In this document: positions 10,321 through 19,661 of the stretch, piece by piece | Position numbering within the stretch: position 1 is the stretch's first letter | How the letters are laid out: each line of letters begins with the position of its first letter | Source: Moniliella sp. 'wahieum' | Taxonomy: Eukaryota > Basidiomycota > Moniliellomycetes > Moniliellales > Moniliellaceae | Length of the DNA: 64,000 nt | Direction of reading: 5' to 3' | NCBI GenBank assembly: GCA_003971905.1 | Contig: RSEE01000048.1 | Coordinates: 434,001-498,000 of the forward strand | Made by a program: the position numbers and the translations under genes | The notes under the pieces: generated by a model | Database searches by the model: none | Told to the model about the DNA's origin: nothing | What the model saw: only the letters and a program-made list of their open reading frames with translations

Positions 10321-11467
10321 AAGGAGGGACCCGGGCCAGAGGGCGCCGAGGAGGGGGTGTGGGGAAGAGGCTGCGTACCGCGCGACGGGGGGTGGGACGA
10401 AGTGGGTAAGAGAGGGGAGGGGACGGGCTGGGAGGGACCGGGAGGGAACCGAGGAGGAAAGGAATCGAGTTGACAGAGGGGGGCGAGATGGGGTTAGATG
10501 GGGAGGTGGACTTGGGCCGGGGCCCGGGCGAGTGCTGGTGCTGGTGCGTAGTCTTGGTCTTGGGCTGGTCTTGGTGCTGGGGCTGGTCTTGGTGCTTGGT
10601 CTGGTCTTGGTGCTTGGGCTGGTCTTGGTGCTTGGGCTGGTCTTGGGGCTTGGGTGGGGGTTGGGGCTGAGGCCGGGGTACAGTCGTGGAAGGCATATGG
10701 TGATCACGGCACTGCACCTTATCAAAGTAAAGGGTGTGCGAGGGGTAGTCGGTGCTGGGGTTGTGAGTCTCAAGGAAAGGGAGGCCGAGGATGAGGGGGT
10801 GATGGAGGGAAGTGAGGAAGAACTCCTCAGTTGAGACATGGGAGCCGATCACGACAGGCGCCTTCACCGCTTGGGTCACCAGACCCGAGGAAATGGGACG
10901 CCCGTCTACCACCCTGACGACCACAGGCGACGGCAGCGTGCGAGGAACCAGGCCATGCTGGCGGGCAAAACCATGGTCCATGAAAATACTGTTCGCACCA
11001 GAGTCGACCAAGGCGGTGACCGGGATCGGGGAAAAGGGAGACGGAGACGAGGGGCCAGGATGCAGATGGGCGAGTACCGTGAAAGACCGAGAGGAGGGGG
11101 GACAGGGCCCCACTGCCGCCTCAGACAGAATCAGCGGCGGGGCCGAGGAGGCGGCGGGGAGACCTGGACGTGGGGCACTCGGCAATGAGGTGGTCACGGG
11201 AACCGCAGTAGAAGCACGCACCTTGAGCGCGGCGCTCGGTGCGCCGTGCCGCCGCTTCGGCGGTGGCGGTGGCTGCGCTGAGGTCCATGGGCTCGGCTTC
11301 GGGCGACGAGGGCCGAAACCAATGATTGCCGCCCGATCCCGGGGAGGTTGCGGTACCATGAGCGCCCAACGATTGCGATTGGTCGATGTCAATGGCCGCT
11401 GTGCGCAGTTGTTCGAAACTGATCCGTCCAAAGTGAGCCGACTCGCCGCGGGAGGCGATTGCGTCAC
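10235..11467 (-). CDS. pol N-terminus: aspartic protease and repeat-rich linker
   Basis: A 410-codon frame overlaps the 3' end of gag in a different frame, as expected if pol is made by frameshifting or has suffered an indel. The active site is VTALVDSGANSIFMDHGFA near 10990, with the DSGA motif of retroviral-type proteases. ILGLPFLETHNP near 10780 is the flap-distal conserved block. Between about 10530 and 10680 the frame encodes tandem QPKHQD-type hexapeptides, a low-complexity linker before the RT that differs in length and sequence from copy B. Confidence 0.85.
   Translation of the reverse strand: MTQSPPAASRLTLDGSVSNNCAQRPLTSTNRNRWALMVPQPPRDRAAIIGFGPRRPKPSPWTSAQPPPPPKRRHGAPSAALKVRASTAVPVTTSLPSAPRPGLPAASSAPPLILSEAAVGPCPPSSRSFTVLAHLHPGPSSPSPFSPIPVTALVDSGANSIFMDHGFARQHGLVPRTLPSPVVVRVVDGRPISSGLVTQAVKAPVVIGSHVSTEEFFLTSLHHPLILGLPFLETHNPSTDYPSHTLYFDKVQCRDHHMPSTTVPRPQPQPPPKPQDQPKHQDQPKHQDQTKHQDQPQHQDQPKTKTTHQHQHSPGPRPKSTSPSNPISPPSVNSIPFLLGSLPVPPSPSPPLSYPLRPTPRRAVRSLFPTPPPRRPLARVPPCLLGLDRLLTFSLWSSLSSRWSRNPRPW
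10528..10672 (-). repeat. Tandem coding repeat in pol linker, copy A
   Basis: Imperfect repeats of CTTGGTGCTTGGGCTGGT-like units on the plus strand encode alternating His/Gln/Lys/Asp (QPKHQD units) on the pol strand. They lie between the protease and RT domains. Confidence 0.8.
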
Positions 11468-12278
11468 GCACCCGCGGCTTCAAGCCGTACAGAAAGTGAT
11501 AGTAGCGGTCCTCATCCGACGCGTTGGGGTTCCAGCGACGCAGCAGAACCGTGAACGTAGCGGAATAGTCCGCTGCAGATCCCGTCTGCCGAAGACGACC
11601 AAACTCCTCAAACGCCTTCAGCGCCGGGTTGCGCTCGCCCCACTGCTCCAGGAAAGCTGCGCGAAACGCAGGCCAAGACCGGAGGGCGGGTGTGGTGCGC
11701 GCCTCCAGGGGAAGGGCCACCTCCGAACCGAACTGCTCGACCCAAGTGAGGGCCTCCCCCTGCAGCAGGCCCATGAAGCGGTCGATCCATGCCGCCGCGC
11801 CCAGATGCGTGAGGGCGACGCGCGCGTAAATCTCGAAGGAGGTGACGACGTGCTGGGCCTGGACCCGGTCCCGAGAGTTGGGATTCGCACCAGACGACGG
11901 GCGGAAACGAACGGGCTCGAACATCTTCGGCTCTTCCGACACCTTGTTCGGGATGGCGGTCAGATCACCATAAGGCCCAGGGGCGGGAGCGGGGGCGGGG
12001 CCCGAGGACACCACGCCAGTTTGAGCCTCCCGTACCGAGGCGGCCAACCGGGCCTCTTCCGCGGCGAGCGCCGCCTCCTCCCGCCGCTGACGGAGGCGGT
12101 GCTCACGGCGCTTCGCCTCTTGCTCATCCTCGAAAGCGCGGCGCTGGTCCTCCTGGGCTGCAAGGTAGGCCTGGTGTTCCCGGGCCTCCGTCAACAGAAG
12201 CTGGCGCATTCTGCGGGCCTCATCGACCCGGCGCTGAGCGGCCTCGAGGTCCAGGCCGGACAGGTCGGAGGCAGGCAA
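11121..12278 (-). CDS. gag polyprotein of chromovirus copy A
   Basis: A 385-residue open frame with no interruption. The N-terminus is a Glu/Arg/Gln-rich coiled-coil region (about residues 8-90). The capsid-like centre holds FEPVRFRPSSGANPNSRDRVQ and WEQFGS/FLEQWGERNPALKAFEEF-type helices, followed by YHFLYGLKPRVRDAIASR. A single CCHC zinc knuckle, CFYCGSRDHLIAEC, sits near the C-terminus for RNA packaging. The stop overlaps the pol frame. This is the only retroelement ORF here that looks intact end to end, which fits relatively recent insertion. Confidence 0.93.
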   Translation of the reverse strand: MPASDLSGLDLEAAQRRVDEARRMRQLLLTEAREHQAYLAAQEDQRRAFEDEQEAKRREHRLRQRREEAALAAEEARLAASVREAQTGVVSSGPAPAPAPGPYGDLTAIPNKVSEEPKMFEPVRFRPSSGANPNSRDRVQAQHVVTSFEIYARVALTHLGAAAWIDRFMGLLQGEALTWVEQFGSEVALPLEARTTPALRSWPAFRAAFLEQWGERNPALKAFEEFGRLRQTGSAADYSATFTVLLRRWNPNASDEDRYYHFLYGLKPRVRDAIASRGESAHFGRISFEQLRTAAIDIDQSQSLGAHGTATSPGSGGNHWFRPSSPEAEPMDLSAATATAEAAARRTERRAQGACFYCGSRDHLIAECPTSRSPRRLLGPAADSV

Positions 12279-12514
12279 TGTATACCCCGGGGGCGCGGGC
12301 GCAACAGACGGAGCTGCATGGGGGGGTTCAGAGGGGCCAGCCGGGTGGAACCACTCCGGGCCATCGTCGTCGAACGGAGCGTCAGAGGGGGGTCGGACGG
12401 GGGTCGGATCGGGCCGCGCCGCGCGATGGGGTGCGGCGCGCTAGGGTTACTGGGGTCATGGGGGTTGTCGTGGATCGAGGACATCTCTGGTCGGGCTCGC
12501 CTGTTGACGGTTAG

Positions 12515-12523
12515 ACGAACGAT
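12515..12523 (-). promoter_or_regulatory. Candidate self-priming PBS of copy A
   Basis: Immediately inside the right LTR, offset by two bases, the minus strand reads ATCGTTCGT. This is the exact reverse complement of ACGAACGAT inside the same LTR (12586-12594, minus strand). A 9-nt complement between the LTR and the PBS position is the arrangement known from Tf1/sushi chromoviruses, whose mRNA 5' end folds back and primes its own minus-strand DNA instead of using a tRNA. Self-priming here is inference from complementarity and position. Confidence 0.55.
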
Positions 12524-12525
12524 AA

Positions 12526-12706
12526 TGTCACAGTCGGGGCTAAGGCGAGGGAGACCAGGATCGGACTAGGCCAAGGGGTGTAGCAATCGTTCGTGGGGAA
12601 GAAGCAAGAACAGAGGACATGGTGCGAAGTGGAAGGAACAGGGAAGGAGCGAGACGCTCGAGACGAAGAAATTGGAAATGGGAGCGAGATCAGCCAAACT
12701 ATGACA
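12526..12706 (-). repeat. Right (5') LTR of copy A
   Basis: 181 bp. On the coding (minus) strand it reads TGTCATAG...CTGTGACA and is followed inward by the candidate PBS and the gag leader. The same sequence occurs at 6942-7122 on the plus strand. The presence of the self-primer match supports this as the native orientation. Confidence 0.92.
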
Positions 12707-12859
12707 TACCCACAGCCTTTCCTCGGGAGGAACCAAGTGGGACTGCAGTGGAAACGGTGACCGTCTTGGCACTATGCTCCCAATCCTACTTGACCGACTT
12801 GGGCTGAAACGCTGACGCAGACCGATCGCTTCGTTGACGATATGCCGTACACAAACCAA

Positions 12860-13120
12860 GAGAAGAAAGAGACAGAGAAAGAGAAGAGAAGAGAAGAGAG
12901 AGGAAGAGAAGAGAAGAGAGAAGAGAAGAGAAGAGAAGAGGAAGAGAAGAGAAGAGAAGAGAGAGAAGAGAAAGAGAAGGAGAGGAAGAGAGAGAAGAGA
13001 AGGAAGAGAAGAAGAGAAGAGAAGAGAGAGAAGAGAAGAGAAGAGAAGAGAAGAGAAGAGAGAGAAGAGAAGAGAAGAGAAAGAAGAGAAGAGAAGAGAA
13101 GAGAAAGAGAAGAAAATAGG
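12860..13120 (+). repeat. Purine-rich GAGAA/GAAGA microsatellite
   Basis: About 260 bp composed almost only of G and A on the plus strand, built from GAGAAGAGAA-type units with irregular insertions of AAGA and GAGAGA. It lies just outside the right LTR of the chromovirus. Frames through it are low-complexity artefacts (Arg/Glu or Ser/Leu/Phe) and not genes. Such polypurine tracts can form triplex DNA. Confidence 0.95.
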
Positions 13121-13193
13121 AAACCACAGAAGAAAATAGGAAACCCACCCTTGTCTAGCTGCCTGACGTGTTCCCCAGGCCCATTCGAGCAAT

Positions 13194-13228
13194 GCAGTGG
13201 AAAGTACACAATCGGTACTTTCCACTGC
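13194..13228. repeat. Perfect 14-bp hairpin
   Basis: GCAGTGGAAAGTAC and its exact reverse complement are separated by the 7-nt loop ACAATCG. No adjacent T-run marks it as a typical terminator, and fungal RNA polymerase II does not use such structures. Function unknown. Confidence 0.85.
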
Positions 13229-13263
13229 TGTGACGCTGGGACCCCAGTCTCCCCAAATAAACA

Positions 13264-13380
13264 CATGGCTAATCGAAATTTCTGGTGCACAATCTTGTGG
13301 GCCTTGCCCACCTTGAATTTCGTACGTAGTCCTCACATATCTATCCGGAACCTTGTTACCGGCATTTTCGATTAGCTATG
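13264..13380 (+). mobile_element. MITE-like element, copy 1
   Basis: 117 bp with terminal inverted repeats: the left end CATGGCTAATCGAAAT is complementary to the right end ATTTTCGATTAGCTATG with one mismatch. It is flanked by CA on both sides, a possible 2-bp target duplication. It carries no coding capacity. The interior is about 90-95% identical to copy 2 by eye. Confidence 0.75.
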
Positions 13381-13641
13381 CAGGCAAGATACCGATTCGA
13401 GCGGTCCACGTCGGCGGCATCCTCACAGTGGTCGGCACAGTGGACCGTATTGAGCAGGATGGGTAGTTCGCTGCGTCGACGGCTCGTCGATATCCTGGCT
13501 GTTGTCCCCCCTCTTTGCGGCCATGGCCCCACACTGCCTCGCCCCCACCCTTGCACCAACACGTGCCGATACAGCATCGAGGTGAACACCTCAGTTCGAT
13601 GCGTACAGTATGCCTCGCCTACCATACCCGCTGCACCAACG

Positions 13642-13757
13642 CATGGCTAATCGAAATTTCTTGTGCACAATCTTGTGGGCCTTGCTCACCTTGAATTTTG
13701 TACGTAGTCCTCACATATCTATCCGGAACCTTGTTACCAGCGTTTCGATTAGCTATG
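13642..13757 (+). mobile_element. MITE-like element, copy 2
   Basis: 116 bp, same orientation and nearly the same sequence as copy 1, 261 bp downstream of it. Ends are CATGGCTAATCGAAA and TTTCGATTAGCTATG. It is flanked by CG on both sides, again a possible 2-bp duplication but of a different dinucleotide, which argues for independent insertion rather than a simple tandem duplication of the locus. Confidence 0.75.
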
Positions 13758-14300
13758 CGGACATGGTGGGATTCGATTGGCTCCTTCTGTCCATTCGCCC
13801 CTGTCGTAAGCAATGGCAACGGTGTCGGCCCCGCAGCCTCCTGATGGCCACTTGCATATCTACAGGCAACTCGGCGGCGCTACATCAGGCCCAGCGTACA
13901 CGGGCGAGGGAACGAGCGCACTAAATCATGACAACTAGGGGGGAGGGGGGGAAGCGTGTCTGTGTGTATTTTTCGTTTGTCAAACCAACCGAGGAGATGG
14001 ATCGCCGTCCAGGGCCAGGCCAGGCCCGGCCGGGCGAGAAAAACAAAAGAAACCAAAAGAGAAAAGAGAACCAAGAAAAAAGTGTCCGTTCCATTGGCCA
14101 GGCTGCCCAGAACCGCAGTCCGTCGGCTTCGTCTCAATCTCACCACATGTTACAAAAAACAGAGAAACAAAATAGAGAGTGGATGGAGCCAAGAGGTGGA
14201 GGGTTGGAGGGGGAGGGGGGAATAAATGTCCGGGGGAGAAAGGGGGGGAGGAATGGCAACGCAACATCGAATAGCCTGCCGCGCTGCGCTGCCGGGACGA
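13758..14300. other. Intergenic, 3' flank of the CaMK-like gene
   Basis: No gene recognised. An A-rich tract (14040-14090) and a G-rich tract (14190-14250) are present. The kinase gene ends at 14301 on the opposite strand, so its polyadenylation site probably lies here. Confidence 0.4.
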
Positions 14301-15757
14301 CTAGCGCACCAGTCCGCGTGCCAGCCAGGGCGCCGTACTGTGCTCGGAAATCGGCGAGGTTTCAGTAAACGTATCGCCATAGAACGGCTGCTGCGGACCG
14401 GGCGGATCCGCCGTCGGAGCCGCCTCGTCGTCCGAGAAAAAGTCAATGGTGGCCAGGCCGAGACGGATGCGGGCCGCACGCACTTCTTGCCGCTTGATGC
14501 GCGACGAGGCACGTTTGGCCTCCTCGGGCTCCACGCCCAACTCATCCGAGTCGGTCCGGGTGGGACTGCTGTTGTCGCCTTGTTCGCCCGAACCGTGGGA
14601 CCCGGCACGGGCCGAGGCGGCAAGGTGCCGCATTCGGTTCCCCGCGCGGACCGCATGCACTGCCGCGCGCCAGCGCAGCCGATGGTTCTCCCGCAGCGCC
14701 TCGGAGATGTCCTGCGTCGGCTGGCTGCCCGGCTGGGCGAGCCAAGGATGGGCGAGGGCCTGGCGGCGGTGATGCGCTGAGCTGGATCGACCGTGAGGCA
14801 GCACTTGACAAACGCCTTGGCCGGGTCCGAAATGCGGTCCCAGTGCTTGGAGTGGAACTGCACCTTGCCCTCTTTGGTGGCTGCCGCCAAGTGGCTCGGG
14901 TCGTCGTTGCGAAAGGGAGTATAGCCACAAAGGAGTGTGTAGGTGATCACGCCCAAGCTCCACAAGTCGACGGGGGTACCATGGCCTTGGCGCGAAAGGA
15001 TTTCGGGCGCAGCGTAGCCCAGGGAACCGGCCACGGACGTTAACACTTCCTCGGGCGTATGCAGCGCACGAGCAATCCCAAAGTCCACCAGCACCACGTC
15101 CGCGTCCTGCGCCTTGGACCGGAACAGGATGTTCTCCGGCTTGACATCGCGGTGGACCACGCCATGCTCGTGCAGGTACGCCAGTGCACTGGCCACCGAA
15201 CGCACCAAGTCCGCCGCATCGCGCTCGGAAAACTTGCCGCGCGCAATCAGGCAGTCAAACAGCTCTCCGCCATCCGCCAGCTCAAACACGAGATAGTACT
15301 TGTCCCGGCTCTCAAACCAGTCCAAGAGCCGGACAATGTGCCGGTGCGGCGGCGACAGGCTCGCCAGCACGCCAATCTCCGACTCGACAAACTCGGTCTT
15401 GCCGCGCAGCACTTTTTTGGGAATCACCTTGATGGCCACTTTTTGCCCGGGCTGGGCGCGCGACTCGGTCGCGCCAAAGCTTCGGTCGCCCGTGCGCACG
15501 CTGCCCGACGGCGGCGACTCGCGGTCGGGGTGCGGCGGGGAGCCGGGCGGGGCGGTGGGCGCGAGCGGGTCGGGCTCGTGGCTGGGGGGCGCAGGCTGGC
15601 GCAGCTTGCGGGGACTGGCGGGGCTCGGGGCGGCGAGGCGGGTGGCGAGGCGGACGGTGCCAAAGGTGCCCTCGCCCAGGACAGAGGAGAAGGCATAGAG
15701 CTTCTTGCGCGAGTACGAGTCGGGCTGGCGGCCAAGCAGGTGCTTGACGTTGACCAT
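14301..15757 (-). CDS. CaMK-like Ser/Thr protein kinase
   Basis: The ATG at 15757 starts [10 protein letters not shown]. The Gly loop GEGTFGTV is at residues 28-35, the VAIK lysine at 110, HRDVKPEN at 202-209, DFG at 225-227, the activation segment [14 protein letters not shown] around 239-252, and [16 protein letters not shown] at 264-279. The [21 protein letters not shown] and [14 protein letters not shown] blocks are typical of fungal CaMKI/CMK kinases, and Thr240 matches the site phosphorylated by CaMK kinases. A Pro-rich insertion of about 65 residues separates the Gly loop from the VAIK lysine, which is unusual. A frameshift near 14765 moves the C-lobe end into a frame that continues with the tail ([23 protein letters not shown], a possible calmodulin-binding segment) and FFSDDEAAP before the stop at 14301. 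The ORF is otherwise intron-free. Confidence 0.92.
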
Positions 15758-16100
15758 GGCGGGGGGGGCGACGGACACGCTCGCCAGCCAAGCTGCAGGA
15801 CGGGGCGCAGGTGGCGCGGGCGGTGGTGGCGGAGACGCAGGCGGCGCAGGTACGTAAGCCCGCCGCTCGTACTCAGCACAGCGCTCGGCCCCCGCACGGC
15901 GCCTGTGTGGGTGTTGGCTATTGATGGGGTGGGAATATGCACGCTTGTTGCCACCGCCGCACGCCTGCAACTTTCAACCGGCGCCCCTCGACGCTACCCC
16001 ATGTCGCCGCAGCCTCGCTTCAAGCTTCAATATCCAAGCCGCACGGTGGTCGACTGCGGTCGGCCCGGGTAAGCTGGTCGCCCCCCCGCCGCCCTCCCCC
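15758..16100. promoter_or_regulatory. Divergent promoter, CaMK-like kinase / V-ATPase e
   Basis: A 343-bp spacer between divergent start codons. It contains CTTCAAGCTTCAAT at about 16018-16031, one of the recurrent AAGCTTCAAGCTT-type motifs in this window, and a C-rich stretch just before the VMA9 ATG. No clear TATA box. Confidence 0.45.
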
Positions 16101-16286
16101 ATGTCTGGCTGGGCTCCCGTCGGGGTCGGCATCCTCGCCGGCGCCTGGGCCTGCACCGCCACAAAGGGCCCCAACCAGACCCTCATCCGCTCCTCCGTCC
16201 TCCTCACCCTCACCTGCTGCTACCTCATGTGGGCCATCGTCTACCTGGCCCAGCTCAAACGCGCCGACTTGCGCTTCGAGGACTAA
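16101..16286 (+). CDS. VMA9: V-type H+-ATPase subunit e
   Basis: A 61-residue, intron-free protein starting MSGWAPVGVGILAG at 16101. It has two hydrophobic helices: VGVGILAGAWACTA, and, after KGPNQTLIRSSV, LLTLTCCYLMWAIVYLAQL. It ends LKRADLRFED. The pattern of a short hydrophobic protein with an N-x-x-L/V-x-R-S linker, LMWAI in helix 2 and a DLR tail matches subunit e of the Vo sector, which helps assemble the proton-translocating vacuolar ATPase. Length is close to the family's 70-80 residues. The upstream frame stays open, but this ATG best fits the family's N-terminus. Confidence 0.85.
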   Translation: MSGWAPVGVGILAGAWACTATKGPNQTLIRSSVLLTLTCCYLMWAIVYLAQLKRADLRFED

Positions 16287-17660
16287 CCGACCACGTGCTG
16301 GCTCCGCGTCGGCAACCCCACGACTCGTAAACTGATCCGTTCAACGTCTCTGCCATTTACGTTTCCTTTTCCATCCTTCCGACCTCCCCCTCCCCCCTCG
16401 AGCGCCTTATCTCCTGCCACTTCCCAATCTAATATACCGTGCGTGCCATCTCCTTCCATTCAACGGCCTTGGGTCCCGGCACACCGAGCACCCTCTCAAT
16501 GCTGCTGCTTGCAGTACCACGCCGCGGAGCCCGACGCCAAACCGGGCACGTCATTCGTGGCTGATTTGCTCTTGCTTGAGCGGCGGTGGGCGACGGGCGA
16601 CGGGCGACCGCTCGCCTCAAGCCTCACTCTCGAGAGGGACAGACTGGGGGCGGTGCTCGAGTATGCGATGCTACCATCACTAGTCCGGAACGGCCCATGC
16701 GTTCGTCGGGGAAAACGGAATTCTCCAACATATACAGCGGTCGCTTGTTGGAGTGTCAATCCGCTGAAAATGGTAGCGCCTGCACCGCGGACAGAACAGA
16801 TGTGCGTATGAACGAGTGCAGCTATAACGACGAGGTGTGAAACGGATGGGTACTGGGTATTGCATTGAAGGGGACAGGGCCCATGCGGAAGACATGGGAT
16901 GATAACGACCGCAGCAACCAGACAATTGTTGGCCTCACGAGAGGAGATCGTCGGGCATACCAGTGGCCAGCAGAACCGCTGCGCCGCGAGGGAAGGGATG
17001 GGAAGGATAGGGTGTGCCCGCACAAAAATTTGGCCGCTCGCCACGCGAAAAGCAGTGGACGATAGCCGGTAAGCGGTAACGGGGAGAGGGTTGCTCTAGC
17101 ATCGCACGATAGAGGCCAGACGAGAGAAGGGGCTGCCGGCAAAGGCAGCCCACCCGCCGGCCCACAATAAGGACGCAGTATGAGTAAGGAAGAGAGAAAA
17201 GCCGTCGCGCCGGCGCACCCGAAGAAATACGCAGCGCGCAGGCGCCCTCATTCCGCTCGCGGGCGGACCAGGGGCGCCTCCACGAGGGGTGGCCGGTGGG
17301 AGCGGTGCACATTGAAATTGCAACGGACGTTCACGTGTGGTTGAAATGTAGAAAGCGACCGCGTGTGGATTTGAACGTTTAATAACCACCACCCCCGAAC
17401 CAGCTGCCGACGTGGAGGGCGAGCTGCAGCGCGGCGGCAGACACACTGCTGCCGTGCTGCGATGGGCCAAGGCTGGCGCTGTGCCTGCGCTGGACGCGGC
17501 ACCAGGCCAGTGGCGGTGGAGCGCTCTTGCGCTGCCCGCCTCGAGGCACGAAGGCAGAGCGGGGAAGCCCACCAGCCAGCCCATCCGTCCATCCGTCGCT
17601 TCTTCCTCCCCACCACCGCCGCCTTGCGCCCGCTCCTTTGCCGCCCCCCCCCCCACCGCC
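16287..17660. other. Intergenic, 3' of VMA9 and promoter of UGM
   Basis: About 1.37 kb without a recognised gene. Pyrimidine-rich segments occur right after VMA9 (16350-16400) and directly before the UGM ATG (17600-17660). No RNA gene or transposon seen. Confidence 0.45.
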
Positions 17661-19285
<1,625 letters not shown>

Positions 19286-19661
19286 GTCTGGCCTACTGCG
19301 CCATCTCTGTTGGGGTGCCGTGGGGAAGATGGGGCGTGGCAAGAGGGGGAAGACACTACATAGTGCTACCTACTCACCTACTCTGCAACGCAATGCGATT
19401 AACTTGGTTTTGCTCGACACGAGCTCATGCCCTCGAAAAAATAGATGAACAGAAAAGCCAGTGTTCGTCTTCTACGTTGGTGGGCGCGTGGTGCGTTTCC
19501 CGGGGGTCGGGTCGGTCGAAGAGGTTGGTGAGTTGGTCGGAAGGAACGCGTTGTGTTGGTCTACCACTATGCTGCGCCTCTGCATCTGCACGTCATGCAT
19601 CATGTACCACTCATCACGCACCGTAGGGGGATGCATTTATTTACAGTGCGCTCGAGGCCGC
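19286..19661. other. Convergent 3' region UGM / FOX2
   Basis: 376 bp between two converging stop codons; no coding signal. It contains CGTCATGCATCATG, related to the GATGCATGATGCAT motifs seen near 44.27 and 44.87 kb. Confidence 0.4.

Larger units (their letters stand above)
6942..12706 (-). mobile_element. Chromodomain Ty3/gypsy retrotransposon (copy A) with inverted LTRs
   Basis: A 5,765-bp element with gag and pol on the minus strand: gag with zinc knuckle, protease, reverse transcriptase, RNase H, integrase and chromodomain. It is bounded on both sides by a 181-bp repeat beginning TG and ending CA. The flanking pentamers are TACTC (6937-6941) and TACCC (12707-12711), a possible 5-bp target duplication with one mismatch. 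The two terminal repeats appear identical but are in opposite orientation, unlike a normal LTR pair. A purine-rich tract on the minus strand (about 7123-7138) abuts the left repeat, as a polypurine tract should. A self-complementary primer-binding site lies just inside the right repeat. The ORFs are interrupted by indels, so autonomy is uncertain. Confidence 0.93.

Noticed and set aside
10812..12569. 585-codon plus-strand frame opposite gag/pol
   Set aside because: Antisense of the intact gag ORF and protease region; composition is Arg/Gly-rich with no motif.
12842..13375. Long frames of Lys/Arg/Glu (+) or Ser/Leu/Phe (-)
   Set aside because: Translation of the purine microsatellite; pure low complexity.
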